A program made the position numbers and the translations under genes. A DNA stretch of 48,935 nucleotides, taken from assembly GCA_021647705.1 (NCBI GenBank), contig JAKIUF010000034.1:1-48935 (forward strand). Direction: 5' to 3'. Shown here piece after piece: positions 16,370 to 25,970 of the stretch (its first letter is position 1; each line of letters begins with the position of its first letter). The notes under the pieces were generated by a model. The model saw nothing but the letters and a program-made list of their open reading frames with translations, was not told where the DNA came from and made no database searches. Source of the stretch: Gammaproteobacteria bacterium (GTDB lineage: Bacteria; Pseudomonadota; Gammaproteobacteria; SZUA-152).

Positions 16370-16622
16370 TTAGCTAGAGGGTATTAACACAAGAAACTAT
16401 CCCGCTGTGCCGTTGTTATGCGGGAATGCACAAGCGGAAACCAAAAAATACAAAAAATGTACAAAAAAAAGCGGCCGCAGCCGCCTTCGAATATTTTATG
16501 ATTATTTTTATATAAGCACCTGCTGCCCGAACCAGAGGTCCGCTCAACAAGTGCATGGGAATTTAATGCAAGCCCTTAACAGAGTCAAGTGGCAGTTATC
16601 ATATGAATAGAACATTTGCATC

Positions 16623-18374
16623 ATGTTAAAGCGTTTCCGTACACGACTCGCCGATGTCGATGCCTTGCCACAACTGGCCATACTGGGTTTACTCAGCGGC
16701 CTGCTCGCCGGTGGTGTTATCATTTTATTTCGACTCACCATTGAATATATTCAAGCCGGTTTTTTACCCGGTGGTGATACTGAAAATTATGAAGCCCTGC
16801 CAGCCACCCTGCGTTTTTTATTACCCACCGCAGGAGGCTTGCTCATCGGCCTGATTTTTCATGCACTCAACACCGCAGGTGGCGGCAGCATACAAGTCGG
16901 TATTGTGCATGTACTGGAACGAGTGGCCTATCACCAAAGTCACCTGCCACTGCGCAATCTTGTTTTACAATTTGTAGGCGCTACCATCAGCCTTGTCAGC
17001 GGGCACTCTGTAGGCCGTGAAGGCCCAGGCGTACACTTGGGTGCGGCCAGCAGCAGCCTGCTGGGTCAAAGTCTGCATCTGCCCAACAACAGCATTCAAA
17101 CCCTGGTCGCATGCGGTGCTGCTGCCTCAATTGCCGCCTCATTTAACACCCCCCTCGCCGGGGTCGTGTTTGCTATGGAAGTCATCCTGCTCGAATATAC
17201 CATTGCGGGTTTTACCCCTGTGATTCTCGCCGCAGTGAGCGCCACAGTACTGACCCGATTTGTATTTGGCGCTGACCCCGCCTTCTCCGTACCCACATTA
17301 CAACTCGCCTCATTGTATGAGTTGCCGTATCTACTGCTGATGGGACTGGTCATCGGCGCACTGGCGGCCGGGTTTATTGTTTCCCTAAAGTGGATTACCG
17401 AAGCCAGTAGCAAAATCGTCATCTGGCAACGCATGACCCTGGCTGGGGCATTAACCGGGTTATGCGCATTAATCGTACCGGAAATTATGGGCGTGGGTTA
17501 CGATACGGTTAATCAGGCCATGCTCGGACAAATTGGCCTTGGCGTACTATTTATGGTTGTGCTGTTTAAAATGCTCGCAACCACCATTGGCCTCGGAATG
17601 GGATTGCCCGGCGGCCTGATTGGCCCCACACTGATTATTGGTGCCGCTGCTGGTGGCATGCTCGGCCATTTCGCCGAAATGCTGTTTCCCGGCCAAGTGG
17701 CATCACTAGGTTTTTACGCCATGCTTGGCATGGGCGCAATGATGGGTGCCACATTACAGGCACCGCTCGCTGCACTGCTGGCCATGCTGGAGCTGACCGC
17801 CAATCCGAATATTATTTTACCCGGTATGTTAGCGGTAGTGGTATCCGGCATTGTCAGCAGTCATTTGTTTGGACGGGAATCAGTATTCCTTACCCTGTTA
17901 AAAGCTCGCGGACTGGATATGCGCAACGATCCGGTGGCACAATCACTGCGCCGTGTCGGCGTCGCCAGCGCACTGGACCCTTCATTCGTGCATGCGCCGC
18001 GCGAATTAAGCATCACGGCAGCAGACCGTTTATTGGAACATCAACCGCAATGGGTCATCATCAACGATGATGACAAAGATGAAAAACTGGTTTTACTGGC
18101 CGCAGCAGATCTAGCATTATTTATCAAAACACAGCGGGAAACTTTCGATGGGAAAATTGACTTGCTGGAAATTCCTGCTCAACGTGAAAACGTGGCCGGT
18201 ATCCCGCAACAGGCCACATTGCAGGAAGCACAGGATTTGATGAATGAAAAAAGTGTTGATGTCCTGTGTATCAACATCACGCCTGCAAATAACACGTTCA
18301 AAAACAAAAAAGCAGACATTATTGGTATCCTCACACGAAAAAATATTGAAGCCCATTACCAGCGCAACATTTAA
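16623..18374 (+). CDS. CLC-family chloride channel/transporter
   Basis: This 583-residue integral membrane protein has the CLC core: GHSVGREGPGVHLGA with the gating Glu, a first filter stretch AGGGSIQVGIVHV replacing the usual GSGIP, and GLPGGLIGPTLIIGAA for the GxxxP helix. About a dozen hydrophobic helices span residues 15-410, followed by a soluble C-terminal domain (about 420-583) that has CBS-like secondary structure but weak sequence. The unusual first filter motif means ion selectivity (chloride, fluoride or other) cannot be read directly. It is followed by hemJ 33 bases on. Confidence 0.9.
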   Translation: MLKRFRTRLADVDALPQLAILGLLSGLLAGGVIILFRLTIEYIQAGFLPGGDTENYEALPATLRFLLPTAGGLLIGLIFHALNTAGGGSIQVGIVHVLERVAYHQSHLPLRNLVLQFVGATISLVSGHSVGREGPGVHLGAASSSLLGQSLHLPNNSIQTLVACGAAASIAASFNTPLAGVVFAMEVILLEYTIAGFTPVILAAVSATVLTRFVFGADPAFSVPTLQLASLYELPYLLLMGLVIGALAAGFIVSLKWITEASSKIVIWQRMTLAGALTGLCALIVPEIMGVGYDTVNQAMLGQIGLGVLFMVVLFKMLATTIGLGMGLPGGLIGPTLIIGAAAGGMLGHFAEMLFPGQVASLGFYAMLGMGAMMGATLQAPLAALLAMLELTANPNIILPGMLAVVVSGIVSSHLFGRESVFLTLLKARGLDMRNDPVAQSLRRVGVASALDPSFVHAPRELSITAADRLLEHQPQWVIINDDDKDEKLVLLAAADLALFIKTQRETFDGKIDLLEIPAQRENVAGIPQQATLQEAQDLMNEKSVDVLCINITPANNTFKNKKADIIGILTRKNIEAHYQRNI

Positions 18375-18407
18375 AATACAACATCACTAATCAAACGGAC
18401 GCAAAAC

Positions 18408-18833
18408 ATGTTATGGATTAAAAGTTTTCACATTATTTTTATGGTGACCTGGTTTGCCGGGTTATTTTATTTACCACGGCTGTTTGTGTATCACGCAGCA
18501 AGCGATGACCAGATCAGCAATGAACGTTTCAAGATTATGGAGCGAAAACTATTTTTTGGCATCATGACCCCCGGAGGCATACTCACCATTATTTTTGGCT
18601 TCATCCTGTTACAGGGTTATGCGTGGGAAGCCTATTCCAGCCAGATGTGGCTGCATGCTAAATTGGGGTTAGTCGCCATACTGGTGGTTTACCATATTTA
18701 CTGTGCCAAACTGGTAAAAGATTTCAAACTCGACCGCAATAAAAAAAGCCATGTATTTTACCGCTGGTTTAACGAGTTCCCGGTCATCCTGTTAATGGTC
18801 ATCATCATTCTGGTTATAGTCAGGCCGGGTTAG
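18408..18833 (+). CDS. hemJ: Protoporphyrinogen IX oxidase HemJ
   Basis: The 141-residue membrane protein oxidises protoporphyrinogen IX to protoporphyrin IX in haem synthesis. It has four hydrophobic helices with the conserved N-terminal block KSFHIIFMVTWFAGLFYLPR (haem-ligand His and the Arg), FVYH, and WLHAKLGLVAILVVYH. The length is typical. It overlaps tail to tail by 14 bases with the gene on the other strand. Confidence 0.93.
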   Translation: MLWIKSFHIIFMVTWFAGLFYLPRLFVYHAASDDQISNERFKIMERKLFFGIMTPGGILTIIFGFILLQGYAWEAYSSQMWLHAKLGLVAILVVYHIYCAKLVKDFKLDRNKKSHVFYRWFNEFPVILLMVIIILVIVRPG

Positions 18834-19362
18834 CTGCCAGCAGACTGGCATTAGGCCACCACCATTCAGGCAGAAGTGCTGGTTCATTACCAGACTCCAC
18901 AGCGCGCAACCAGCATTCGGCATCCAGTAAATGTTTGCCCCAATGCGAATAAAAACTGTATTGCCAGTTTTCAGATGCACGCTGTGGATTCTCCCACAAC
19001 AAATCAAGCCCATGTTTAAGATCAAAATACATATCCGCAAGATTATCAGCCATGCGCTCACAAAGTTGTGGCCACCGATACGGTTCTACCGACATCATCA
19101 CGTAAGCTGCATAAAGTGTGTGGTCAGCCTGCAAATCATTACTCAAACATAAAAACATTTCGCAGCGTTTTTCATCATCATAAATAAGCGTCGCACGACC
19201 TTCACTGGAAGGTGCCGACAATGCCGTTACCGCCACATGCAAACGCGGTAATAATTTTGCGAGCCGCTGAATCCAGTCAGCATCTCGCTCACCATCAATC
19301 AGCGCGCAATATTCCCGCGCCACAGACGCCATACGCGCACATTGCAAAGGCATCTTTTTCAT
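18820..19362 (-). CDS. DUF5063-like protein
   Basis: The 180-residue soluble protein has the features of DUF5063: AREYCALIDG near the start, LAKLLPRLHVAVTAL, the aromatic RWPQLCERMADNLADMYFDL block and a C-terminal YSFYSHWGKHLLDAECWLRA. No enzymatic role is known to me. The start at 19362 is chosen since GGAG lies ten bases upstream; the frame is open 15 codons further. Its 3' end overlaps hemJ, so transcripts of the two genes are antisense there. Confidence 0.7.
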   Translation of the reverse strand: MKKMPLQCARMASVAREYCALIDGERDADWIQRLAKLLPRLHVAVTALSAPSSEGRATLIYDDEKRCEMFLCLSNDLQADHTLYAAYVMMSVEPYRWPQLCERMADNLADMYFDLKHGLDLLWENPQRASENWQYSFYSHWGKHLLDAECWLRAVESGNEPALLPEWWWPNASLLAANPA

Positions 19363-19592
19363 AAGGCTTCTCCGTAACCCTGCATTTATCAAGTTAAATA
19401 TCGGCATTGATCATTAACGACAAAATAAGTGTAGTCGAAGCCTTATCCATCTGCCGAACCTGCTCGCATAAATTTGTGGGGAAGACAACCAATCCCAGGC
19501 AAATACAAATAATCAATGTGCGCATTAGTTTACTGCTGGGGTGTTACACTTTGGTATAAATAACTACTACGCCCACCAAGGAGCGCGCAGTC

Positions 19593-20423
19593 ATGAATGA
19601 AATCACCAGCACACCTGTGGTAATGAGTTTTGCCGGTACCGACCCCAGTGGTGGTGCAGGTCTTCAGGCCGACATTGAAACCCTGATCAGCATGGGCTGT
19701 CACGCCGCATCGGTGGTCACCGCCGTTACCGTACAAGACACTCAACAACTGTTTCGTTATCAAGCCATGAGCCCCACCCTGCTCATTGAGCAGGCACGCG
19801 CTGTGCTGGAAGATATTCCTGTCTCTGCTTTTAAAATTGGTATGATTGGCAGTGCGGAAAATGCCGAGGCTATCCAGAGTATTTTACTTGATTACCCCGA
19901 TGTGCCTGTCGTACTGGACCCGTTAATCAGTGCAGGCGGTGGCGGTGAACTGGCCAATGACGAGCTTATCGACGCCATGGTCAATCTTTTGTTCCCCCTC
20001 ACGACAGTGCTCACCCCCAACAGTGAAGAAGCCCGAGCTTTCGCTCCTGAAGCCGATACATTGGATGCCTGTGCACAGGAATTGCTGGAACTGGGCAGCG
20101 AATTTATTCTCATCACCGGCAGCCACGAAAACACACCGCACGTTATCAACAACCTGTATAGCGAGAGCCGTTTATTGGAGAGCTACACATGGGATCGCCT
20201 GCCCGGCAGCTTTCACGGTACCGGCTGCACCCTGGCCGCTGCCATCGCTGGATTGCTGGCACAAGACCTGCCCATGACCAGTGCCATACTTGAAGCGCAG
20301 GAGTTCACTTGGGAAACACTCAATAACAGTTACCGCGTTGGCATGGGACAAAATATTCCCAACCGGTTATTCTGGGCGCGTGATGATGATGACGAAAAAG
20401 AACAACCGCAACAATTACATTAA
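19593..20423 (+). CDS. thiD: Hydroxymethylpyrimidine (phosphate) kinase
   Basis: The 276-residue ribokinase-fold enzyme phosphorylates HMP and HMP-P for thiamine synthesis. Family motifs are FAGTDPSGGAGLQADI at the N-terminus, TAVTVQDT, FKIGMIGS, VVLDPLISAGGGGEL, LTPNSEEA and the anion hole HGTGCTLAAAIAG. AAGGAG lies close before the ATG. It is followed 18 bases later by thiE. No TPP riboswitch (for example CTGAGA) is visible in the upstream gap 19408-19592. Confidence 0.94.
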   Translation: MNEITSTPVVMSFAGTDPSGGAGLQADIETLISMGCHAASVVTAVTVQDTQQLFRYQAMSPTLLIEQARAVLEDIPVSAFKIGMIGSAENAEAIQSILLDYPDVPVVLDPLISAGGGGELANDELIDAMVNLLFPLTTVLTPNSEEARAFAPEADTLDACAQELLELGSEFILITGSHENTPHVINNLYSESRLLESYTWDRLPGSFHGTGCTLAAAIAGLLAQDLPMTSAILEAQEFTWETLNNSYRVGMGQNIPNRLFWARDDDDEKEQPQQLH

Positions 20424-20441
20424 CAATGTAAAAGCCATAAA

Positions 20442-21074
20442 ATGTATAACCATAAGTTGACGGGCCTTTATGCCATCACCGACGCTGCGCAAAATGACCA
20501 GCAACAACTCATCACCGATGTTGAACAAGCGTTGCTCGGTGGTGCTCGTATTATTCAATACCGGGATAAAACCACACAGCATGATCAACGTTGCGATACC
20601 GCCAAGCAGCTACGCAAACTCACCCGGCAATATGATGCTTTGCTCATCATCAATGACGATGTAAACCTTGCCAGTGACAGCCATGCCGATGGTGTACACC
20701 TCGGCTGTGATGACATGCCAATCTCTGCTGCGCGCGCACAACTTGGCTCTGATGCCATTATTGGTGTCTCATGTTACAACGATTTTTCACTGGCAAAACA
20801 AGCGGCCAGTAATGGTGTCGATTACATTGCCTTTGGCCGTTTTTTTCCTTCATGCACCAAACCCGATGCCATACAGGCAAGCATAGAAACACTGAAAATG
20901 GCCAAACATGAATTAGACATTCCTGTCGTCGCCATTGGCGGCATTACCACAGAAAATGCAGCCACACTCATCAATGCCGGTGCTGACATGCTTGCGATAG
21001 TCAACGACGTTTTTTCACAAGCTGATATCAAAGCCGCTGCACAGCACTACCAAAAGTTCTTTACCGAAAGATAA
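20442..21074 (+). CDS. thiE: Thiamine-phosphate synthase
   Basis: This 210-residue TIM-barrel enzyme joins HMP-PP and HET-P to make thiamine phosphate. Key parts are IIQYRDKT, LIINDDVNLA, ADGVHLGCDDM, IGVSCYN, AFGRFFPSCTKPD (with the family's pyrophosphate Thr-Lys) and VVAIGGITTENAATLI. It forms a two-gene unit with thiD. A dispersed CCCCGCAGC hairpin follows 17 bases after the stop and lies between it and the convergent lipoprotein gene. Confidence 0.95.
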   Translation: MYNHKLTGLYAITDAAQNDQQQLITDVEQALLGGARIIQYRDKTTQHDQRCDTAKQLRKLTRQYDALLIINDDVNLASDSHADGVHLGCDDMPISAARAQLGSDAIIGVSCYNDFSLAKQAASNGVDYIAFGRFFPSCTKPDAIQASIETLKMAKHELDIPVVAIGGITTENAATLINAGADMLAIVNDVFSQADIKAAAQHYQKFFTER

Positions 21075-21091
21075 AAATGAGTGACAAAAGA

Positions 21092-21132
21092 CCCCGCAGC
21101 AAGCTGCGGGGAATTGAATCCTCAAGAGGTTA
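21092..21132. repeat. Dispersed CCCCGCAGC hairpin repeat, copy 2
   Basis: CCCCGCAGCAAGCTGCGGGG is a self-complementary stem, followed by GAATTGAATCCTCAAGAGGT. It lies between the convergent stops of thiE and the lipoprotein gene and matches copies at 1785 and 37816. Confidence 0.75.
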
Positions 21133-22773
21133 AAAGAATAACGGGGCTTCGTTTTTATCTCCTGTGTTCGTCACCCGCGCCAACGAACCAGCCGTTGCCG
21201 AGTTGATAAAAAAAACATCGCTTTGAAACGGCAACGCAGGCAAAGCTGGTGCTGGGGTAATATTAACCGAGGCACTGCACAGCACGTTATTCTCATAACC
21301 ACCACAGAAAAAAGTAGGCAGGTCAGCCGATGTCGGTAACGTCCCCAAGGTCACACTCTCCACGCCACTTGCCGCGTCAAACAATTTGAGCGTGGCACCG
21401 GAAAAATCATTGCCATCACCTTCTGCCAGAATCACTCCCACGGGGTCATCAAACCGGTTAATTGAATCATTTAAGTCAAATGACGTAGAGAACGTTGTTC
21501 CCACCCAGGCGGCATCCAGAAATTCCAACTCGACATTGCCGTTTTCGTCAACGATGCCTGCTTTGATAATGTCATTTCCCATGGGTATTACCAAAGATTT
21601 GGTATTGAAAATACTGTAATAAATACGACTACCCGTAATGAAAAAATAGACATTATCATCACTGGCCGCAGAGACCAGCAGGTTTATCGGACCACCAGTT
21701 TTGTCAACCGATTTTATTTCCGCGCCGATTTGATAAATCACTTTGCTGTCAGTCAATTCCATGACAGCGATACGATCTGTCTCAGCAATAAACTCGACGG
21801 CCATACTGCTGCCATCCACCGGAATCTGGTAGACCGATGTTTCATAGCTAAAATAAACCATCGTGCCATCAGTAACCGGAGAGCCTACGAATGACCCCGA
21901 AGATATCGCCAGTAACGGCGCAGATAACGTCTTGGTATTCGCATCGTACACAAACAACTGGTCGTCGATTTCCATGAGATAGCGCTGCCCAAGAATGTCG
22001 ATCTCCAACAGTACATTGGCATCACTGACAATCGATGTCACCGATACTCCACAATTGGCGAAGTTGGCATCACAATGTTTCAAGCCACCAGCATCGTTCA
22101 CCATCCACCCTGAAATTGCACCTGTGGCATAATCAGTCAACACTTGGAGAGACAGCTTTGCATGCACAGGCGCATCACCAGCGCCCATTCCCAGGCGGAT
22201 CATCTTCCATTCGTCGTCTCCCGTTCCACAGTTGTTGTCCATGCCCGGCAGGGAATAAACATATTGAGAATTGTCAGGGTTGGCTAAATCAGAAATCACA
22301 GTATCTCCATCCAGCAGGATGCGGCCTCCTACATTTGTACAGAGTTGATTCGCCTTGCTCTCGTTGGACACTTGTACGGGCGTTAACGAACCACTCTTGA
22401 GTGCGCTTATCCGATAAAACCGGCCGTCGGTTTTGGCATAAATCAATGCATACGAATGAGCGTCGCTGATTGTTTGCGTGGTACCGTTGTAGCTGCCGGA
22501 CCTAATGGTACGAATGGTCCCCATGATGGCATTCTCACCCGCTTCCACCGCGACAGGCGAGGTGGGATTAGCAGGATCCACGGCATACAAAACACCTGAA
22601 TTGGAACCTCCCACACCCAAAAGACCGGAATAAAACAGATAACCAGACCCGGTAGCCCCGCCCCCGCCACCTGCCCCTATAGTCGGTGTGTCACTCCCCG
22701 CTCCACCACCACAAGCCGCCAGCAATGTTGCTGCAAGGAATGTCGCTCCGAAAAGATAGCTGTTCGATTTCAC
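21130..22773 (-). CDS. Lipoprotein of unknown function
   Basis: The 547-residue protein starts with GTG preceded by AGGAG at five bases. The signal FLAATLLAACGGG has a lipobox (LAAC), so it should be lipid-anchored in the envelope. The mature part starts with a glycine-rich linker and then short beta-rich units with recurring patterns like GVLYAVDPANP, RFYRISAL, QYVYSLPG and DQLFVYDANTK, suggestive of a beta-propeller read-out of values. Several Cys residues in the mature part may pair. I recognise no named family. It is divergent from the PadR operon. Confidence 0.7.
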   Translation of the reverse strand: MKSNSYLFGATFLAATLLAACGGGAGSDTPTIGAGGGGGATGSGYLFYSGLLGVGGSNSGVLYAVDPANPTSPVAVEAGENAIMGTIRTIRSGSYNGTTQTISDAHSYALIYAKTDGRFYRISALKSGSLTPVQVSNESKANQLCTNVGGRILLDGDTVISDLANPDNSQYVYSLPGMDNNCGTGDDEWKMIRLGMGAGDAPVHAKLSLQVLTDYATGAISGWMVNDAGGLKHCDANFANCGVSVTSIVSDANVLLEIDILGQRYLMEIDDQLFVYDANTKTLSAPLLAISSGSFVGSPVTDGTMVYFSYETSVYQIPVDGSSMAVEFIAETDRIAVMELTDSKVIYQIGAEIKSVDKTGGPINLLVSAASDDNVYFFITGSRIYYSIFNTKSLVIPMGNDIIKAGIVDENGNVELEFLDAAWVGTTFSTSFDLNDSINRFDDPVGVILAEGDGNDFSGATLKLFDAASGVESVTLGTLPTSADLPTFFCGGYENNVLCSASVNITPAPALPALPFQSDVFFINSATAGSLARVTNTGDKNEAPLFF

Positions 22774-22951
22774 TAAAACTCCTCCCCTATTTATTACATT
22801 TATTGATTTGATTTTGTCCTGGAGACATCATCTAATAGCGCCACTATACTAAAATGTAAGATATTATTCAAAATGAAGACGGCCAAGCGATTTCCCATAA
22901 ATTCCGATAAACTGCAAACCGCAATCACATGAGGCGCAGAAATAACATTCC

Positions 22952-23290
22952 ATGGACCACCCACCCGTCAAAAAACTCAGCCTGACCGAGGCAGTGATCG
23001 CCCATTTATTGCGGGACAGTACAGCACCGCTGTTTGGCCTTGAATTGATCCGCCGCTCATCTTCCGGCAAGCTCAAGCTTAAAAAGGGAACCATTTACGT
23101 TACCCTGGAGCGCATGGAAAAAAAGGGTTTAGTGTCTTCTGAGCGCGAAACATCACCGCCGCCACACATCAAAGAAGGGGACTTTTATATCCCACGAAGA
23201 CTGTATACGCTCACGCCCCGGGGTTTACAGGCGCTGACACTTTTGGAAGAAGCGGTTGCACAAATCCCCGGTTTTCTGGTGAGATCCTGA
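22952..23290 (+). CDS. PadR-family transcriptional regulator
   Basis: The 112-residue protein has the PadR winged helix: SLTEAVIAHLLRD, LFGLELIRRSSS, KKGTIYVTLERMEKKGLVSSE and RRLYTLTPRGLQALTLLEE. The C-terminal dimer helix is short, as in the subgroup-2 members. Such regulators often control the membrane protein genes that follow them. The next gene starts one base after its stop, so they are translated as a unit. Confidence 0.85.
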   Translation: MDHPPVKKLSLTEAVIAHLLRDSTAPLFGLELIRRSSSGKLKLKKGTIYVTLERMEKKGLVSSERETSPPPHIKEGDFYIPRRLYTLTPRGLQALTLLEEAVAQIPGFLVRS

Positions 23291-23291
23291 G

Positions 23292-23729
23292 ATGAGCAAT
23301 TATTGTACACAAACCGGAACACATGCCCACCCTGATTTCGACAACCTGGATCGCGGTGTGCTTTTTGCCACTGTTGGTGGAGTCATCTTCAACGGGCTGG
23401 AGGCTTCCCTGCCCGGCATTCTATTAACAATAACGGCAACCATACTGTACGGGCTGGCGCGCAACCGCATCGCCAACATAAATGCGTTTGAGGACATGGA
23501 TACCCCGCCCACACACCTGAGCAATGAAATTCAATACTTCACCCTGTGCTGCCAATGGTTAGCGAGCAGGCAATTACGTGACGGTTTGCTCGGTGATCTG
23601 GTTGATCCCGCTATTGGTGGCTCACCCGCAGCAGCACGTCAATACCTGCGCGAAACACTTTGTCTGGCCACCTGGACTCGCGCCAAGGAAAAAATGTTGA
23701 CCTTGCTGTGGCTTGACCGCCACCTCTGA
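23292..23729 (+). CDS. Small protein with permease-prefix-like C-terminus
   Basis: The 145-residue product has one hydrophobic segment (GILLTITATILYGLA, about residues 42-57) and a C-terminal part (CQWLASRQLRDGLLGDLVDP and YLRETLCLATW) that resembles the permease prefix domain found at the start of ABC-type permeases placed after PadR genes. The permease itself is lacking; a different polytopic protein follows. It probably acts with the neighbours in one membrane process. The resemblance is from memory and moderate. Confidence 0.55.
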   Translation: MSNYCTQTGTHAHPDFDNLDRGVLFATVGGVIFNGLEASLPGILLTITATILYGLARNRIANINAFEDMDTPPTHLSNEIQYFTLCCQWLASRQLRDGLLGDLVDPAIGGSPAAARQYLRETLCLATWTRAKEKMLTLLWLDRHL

Positions 23730-23742
23730 ATCACCCGACACG

Positions 23743-24735
23743 ATGCCCCCGCCGCACAAAAGGCACGATTTTTTCCCCTACGTGCTCGTCATGCTGCTCG
23801 TGGCAACCTTGTTTTTCCTCCTGTTGCTGGACCGACGTTCACCTATTTTTTCCACGCCTTCGGGCATGCTGCCTTTTTTCTTCATCGTCCTGGCCATTGC
23901 AGCGGTACTCGCCCACTATGCAATGAGCTCACCCGCGCCCGGAAGAGAAGATACCCACAGACTTTGGTTACCGTGGCAACGCTCAGGCCCCATCGGCGGA
24001 GCGCTGACAGGCCTCATTTTTCTGGGCACCTACTGGGCTTACGACTGGCCAGCACCGAACCGGACTGAAATCAGTGAACGGCAAGTCAATGAAATGTGTA
24101 CATTGAGCCAAGCAGTGCCAGACGAATTGATCATTTGGGGAACACCCGACCCGGTGGGGCTCATTCCAGGGTTTATGCTGGTGGGTTTAGCACTTGGCCT
24201 GGTGGTCGGCCAGGCTTTTCCACGTTGGCACAAGTTCATTCACCAACAAACACAGGCAACGCCCACATTACAATGGTTGGCTGCCCCCTACCCTTCGGGA
24301 CTGGCATTTGGTTTGATTTTTGGTGCTTTGATTGGTGCCTGGCTGTGTCCGCTGATTTTCAGCATCAGCGACGGACGGCCCTTCATTCGGGTTTCGACCT
24401 CCGCCATTTCCGTATTTCTCGCTGTCGGTTTTTACCTGCTTTTCGAGGTAGCACGCCATCGCCACGCCATGACCCGTGCAGCTTACGCAACGCTGGCGAC
24501 GGTACTCCTTGTTGGCGCACTGCTCAGCAGCTTAGTCTGGTTTCTCGATGCTCAACTGGGCATATCCGCCACAGCCTACTGTCTTTTTTATACCACCTGG
24601 AATACACAACTCAACGAACTGCAACCGGGATGGCTACCCGCCATCGTCGGTGCTGGTTATGGTGCCATGTGCGGTGCCATAACCATGTCAGTGGCTTCGG
24701 GTTACTTGATTATTCGCGCAGCGGTCAAATCATAA
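23743..24735 (+). CDS. Polytopic membrane protein of unknown function
   Basis: The 330-residue protein has about eight hydrophobic spans, among them YVLVMLLVATLFFLLLL, MLPFFFIVLAIAAVLAHY, GGALTGLIFLGTYWAYDW, GFMLVGLALGLVVGQAF and AYATLATVLLVGALLSSLVW. No transporter signature was recognised. The ATG at 23743 is 13 bases after the previous stop; a TTG at 23713 would overlap that gene. It is the third gene of the PadR unit and likely its regulatory target. Confidence 0.65.
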   Translation: MPPPHKRHDFFPYVLVMLLVATLFFLLLLDRRSPIFSTPSGMLPFFFIVLAIAAVLAHYAMSSPAPGREDTHRLWLPWQRSGPIGGALTGLIFLGTYWAYDWPAPNRTEISERQVNEMCTLSQAVPDELIIWGTPDPVGLIPGFMLVGLALGLVVGQAFPRWHKFIHQQTQATPTLQWLAAPYPSGLAFGLIFGALIGAWLCPLIFSISDGRPFIRVSTSAISVFLAVGFYLLFEVARHRHAMTRAAYATLATVLLVGALLSSLVWFLDAQLGISATAYCLFYTTWNTQLNELQPGWLPAIVGAGYGAMCGAITMSVASGYLIIRAAVKS

Positions 24736-25128
24736 ACAAAAGCCTTTAATCCGATTCAACAACCCATAGTAAAGTAATTGTATGCACGTTTCTGACAGAG
24801 ACTATGGCCTCAGTGGTAACAACCCCTGCCCTATTAAATTTTCAGACTAAAACAAGACTGTGCTAACGGGAAAAAGTGCAGCTAACATAACTTTTTTTGT
24901 CTTACAACAGACTGATTACCAAGACAAGAAAGAGTCATTCATGACATTATGTGCTCGCGTGCTGAGAAATTCTTTCCCGCTAGGGGTAGCAACAGGGAGG
25001 GGCAAGAAGAATTTATCGCTTTAGCGGGGGCAAGCCATGTTTAATCGGCTTCCCATCGTTCCCGTTGAGCACTGTTCTTTCCTGGCAAAGCAAAAAATCA
25101 ATAACAATTATTATAAGGCACCTTCTTC
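24736..25128. other. Intergenic stretch, no gene seen
   Basis: These 393 bases separate the PadR unit from the secreted Ig-like protein. No coding pattern, tRNA-like fold or matched riboswitch consensus was found; a c-di-GMP aptamer was looked for and not recognised. The 3' half presumably holds the promoter for the gene at 25144. Confidence 0.5.
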
Positions 25129-25143
25129 GTGCCGGGGCATGCC

Positions 25144-25782
25144 ATGAAATTACGTCGAATGATGTTAGTCGCGCTGTTGAGTGTCTTTTTCATTTTGTTC
25201 CCCATTGTACAGGCTGCCGAGCTGGCACTGCCGTCCGGTGATCTGATCGCTCCAGCCATCAAACATACACCCATTGAAAAAGATATTTACGCGGGTCAGC
25301 AGGTTGACATAAAAGCCACCGTTACTGATAACGTGGGGGTCAAAAACGTCATCCTGTTTTATCGTGATGCCAATGCCGTCGAATTCAAACGTCTGAAAAT
25401 GAACCGCGATCTGGATTCATTTGTTTATACCACCCAACTTACGGCCACCGACTCAGCCGGTCTGGAATATTACATCCAGGCAACAGACCTGGCTGGAAAT
25501 ACACTGTTATTTGGTTATTCATTTTCACCGTTGACCGTCGCAGTGCTACCCTCAGCAGATAACATTGCTGCAAGTGATAATAGTGATGCCAATGCCACCA
25601 TGGCCACCGCTACCGTCAAGGCTGGTGAAGAAAAGAAAAAATCCGGCATCAGCAAATGGGTGTGGATCGGACTGGGTGTAGTGGTAGCTGGCGCAGCATT
25701 ATCTGGCGGAGGTGGTGGCGGCAATGATTCAACCCCACCCCCAACCACAGGCAGCCTGACCATTTCGGGGCCAACACCTTAG
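25144..25782 (+). CDS. Secreted Ig-like protein with C-terminal anchor
   Basis: The 212-residue product begins with a signal peptide (MLVALLSVFFILFPIVQA). The region 30-130 resembles a bacterial Ig-like domain (VDIKATVTDNVGVKNVILFY, then YYIQATDLAGNTLLFGY). After a Ala/Asp-rich linker comes KKKSGISKWVWIGLGVVV, a basic then hydrophobic span, and a run of six glycines before a Pro/Thr-rich end. The pattern of Ig-like part, single span, poly-Gly and short tail recurs in gammaproteobacterial envelope proteins whose role I do not know. It lies just before the giant lipoprotein and may be expressed with it. Confidence 0.6.
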   Translation: MKLRRMMLVALLSVFFILFPIVQAAELALPSGDLIAPAIKHTPIEKDIYAGQQVDIKATVTDNVGVKNVILFYRDANAVEFKRLKMNRDLDSFVYTTQLTATDSAGLEYYIQATDLAGNTLLFGYSFSPLTVAVLPSADNIAASDNSDANATMATATVKAGEEKKKSGISKWVWIGLGVVVAGAALSGGGGGGNDSTPPPTTGSLTISGPTP

Positions 25783-25970
25783 TGAGTTTTTATTAACTAA
25801 CCCCCACCAATTTGCTGCGGAAAAATGTATTCATCACCACTTTTGACAATAATAAAAATCATCTAAAAACCCTGTTTTCGCATCACGAAAAATCGGGCCA
25901 CTGTAAAAAGGCTTGCTTTGGAAGGAAGGTAGAAAGGGGAATTTCGATAGAAAATAAACAGGCAAGGGAT

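Noticed and set aside
19408-19592. Possible TPP riboswitch before thiD
   Set aside because: No CTGAGA or CCTGATC-type THI-box element was found; an extended -10-like TGGTATAAA near 19552 is the only regulatory-looking sequence.
24736-25128. Possible c-di-GMP riboswitch before the secreted proteins
   Set aside because: The conserved GCAAA and GACGCAAAGCC-like parts are not present in the right order.
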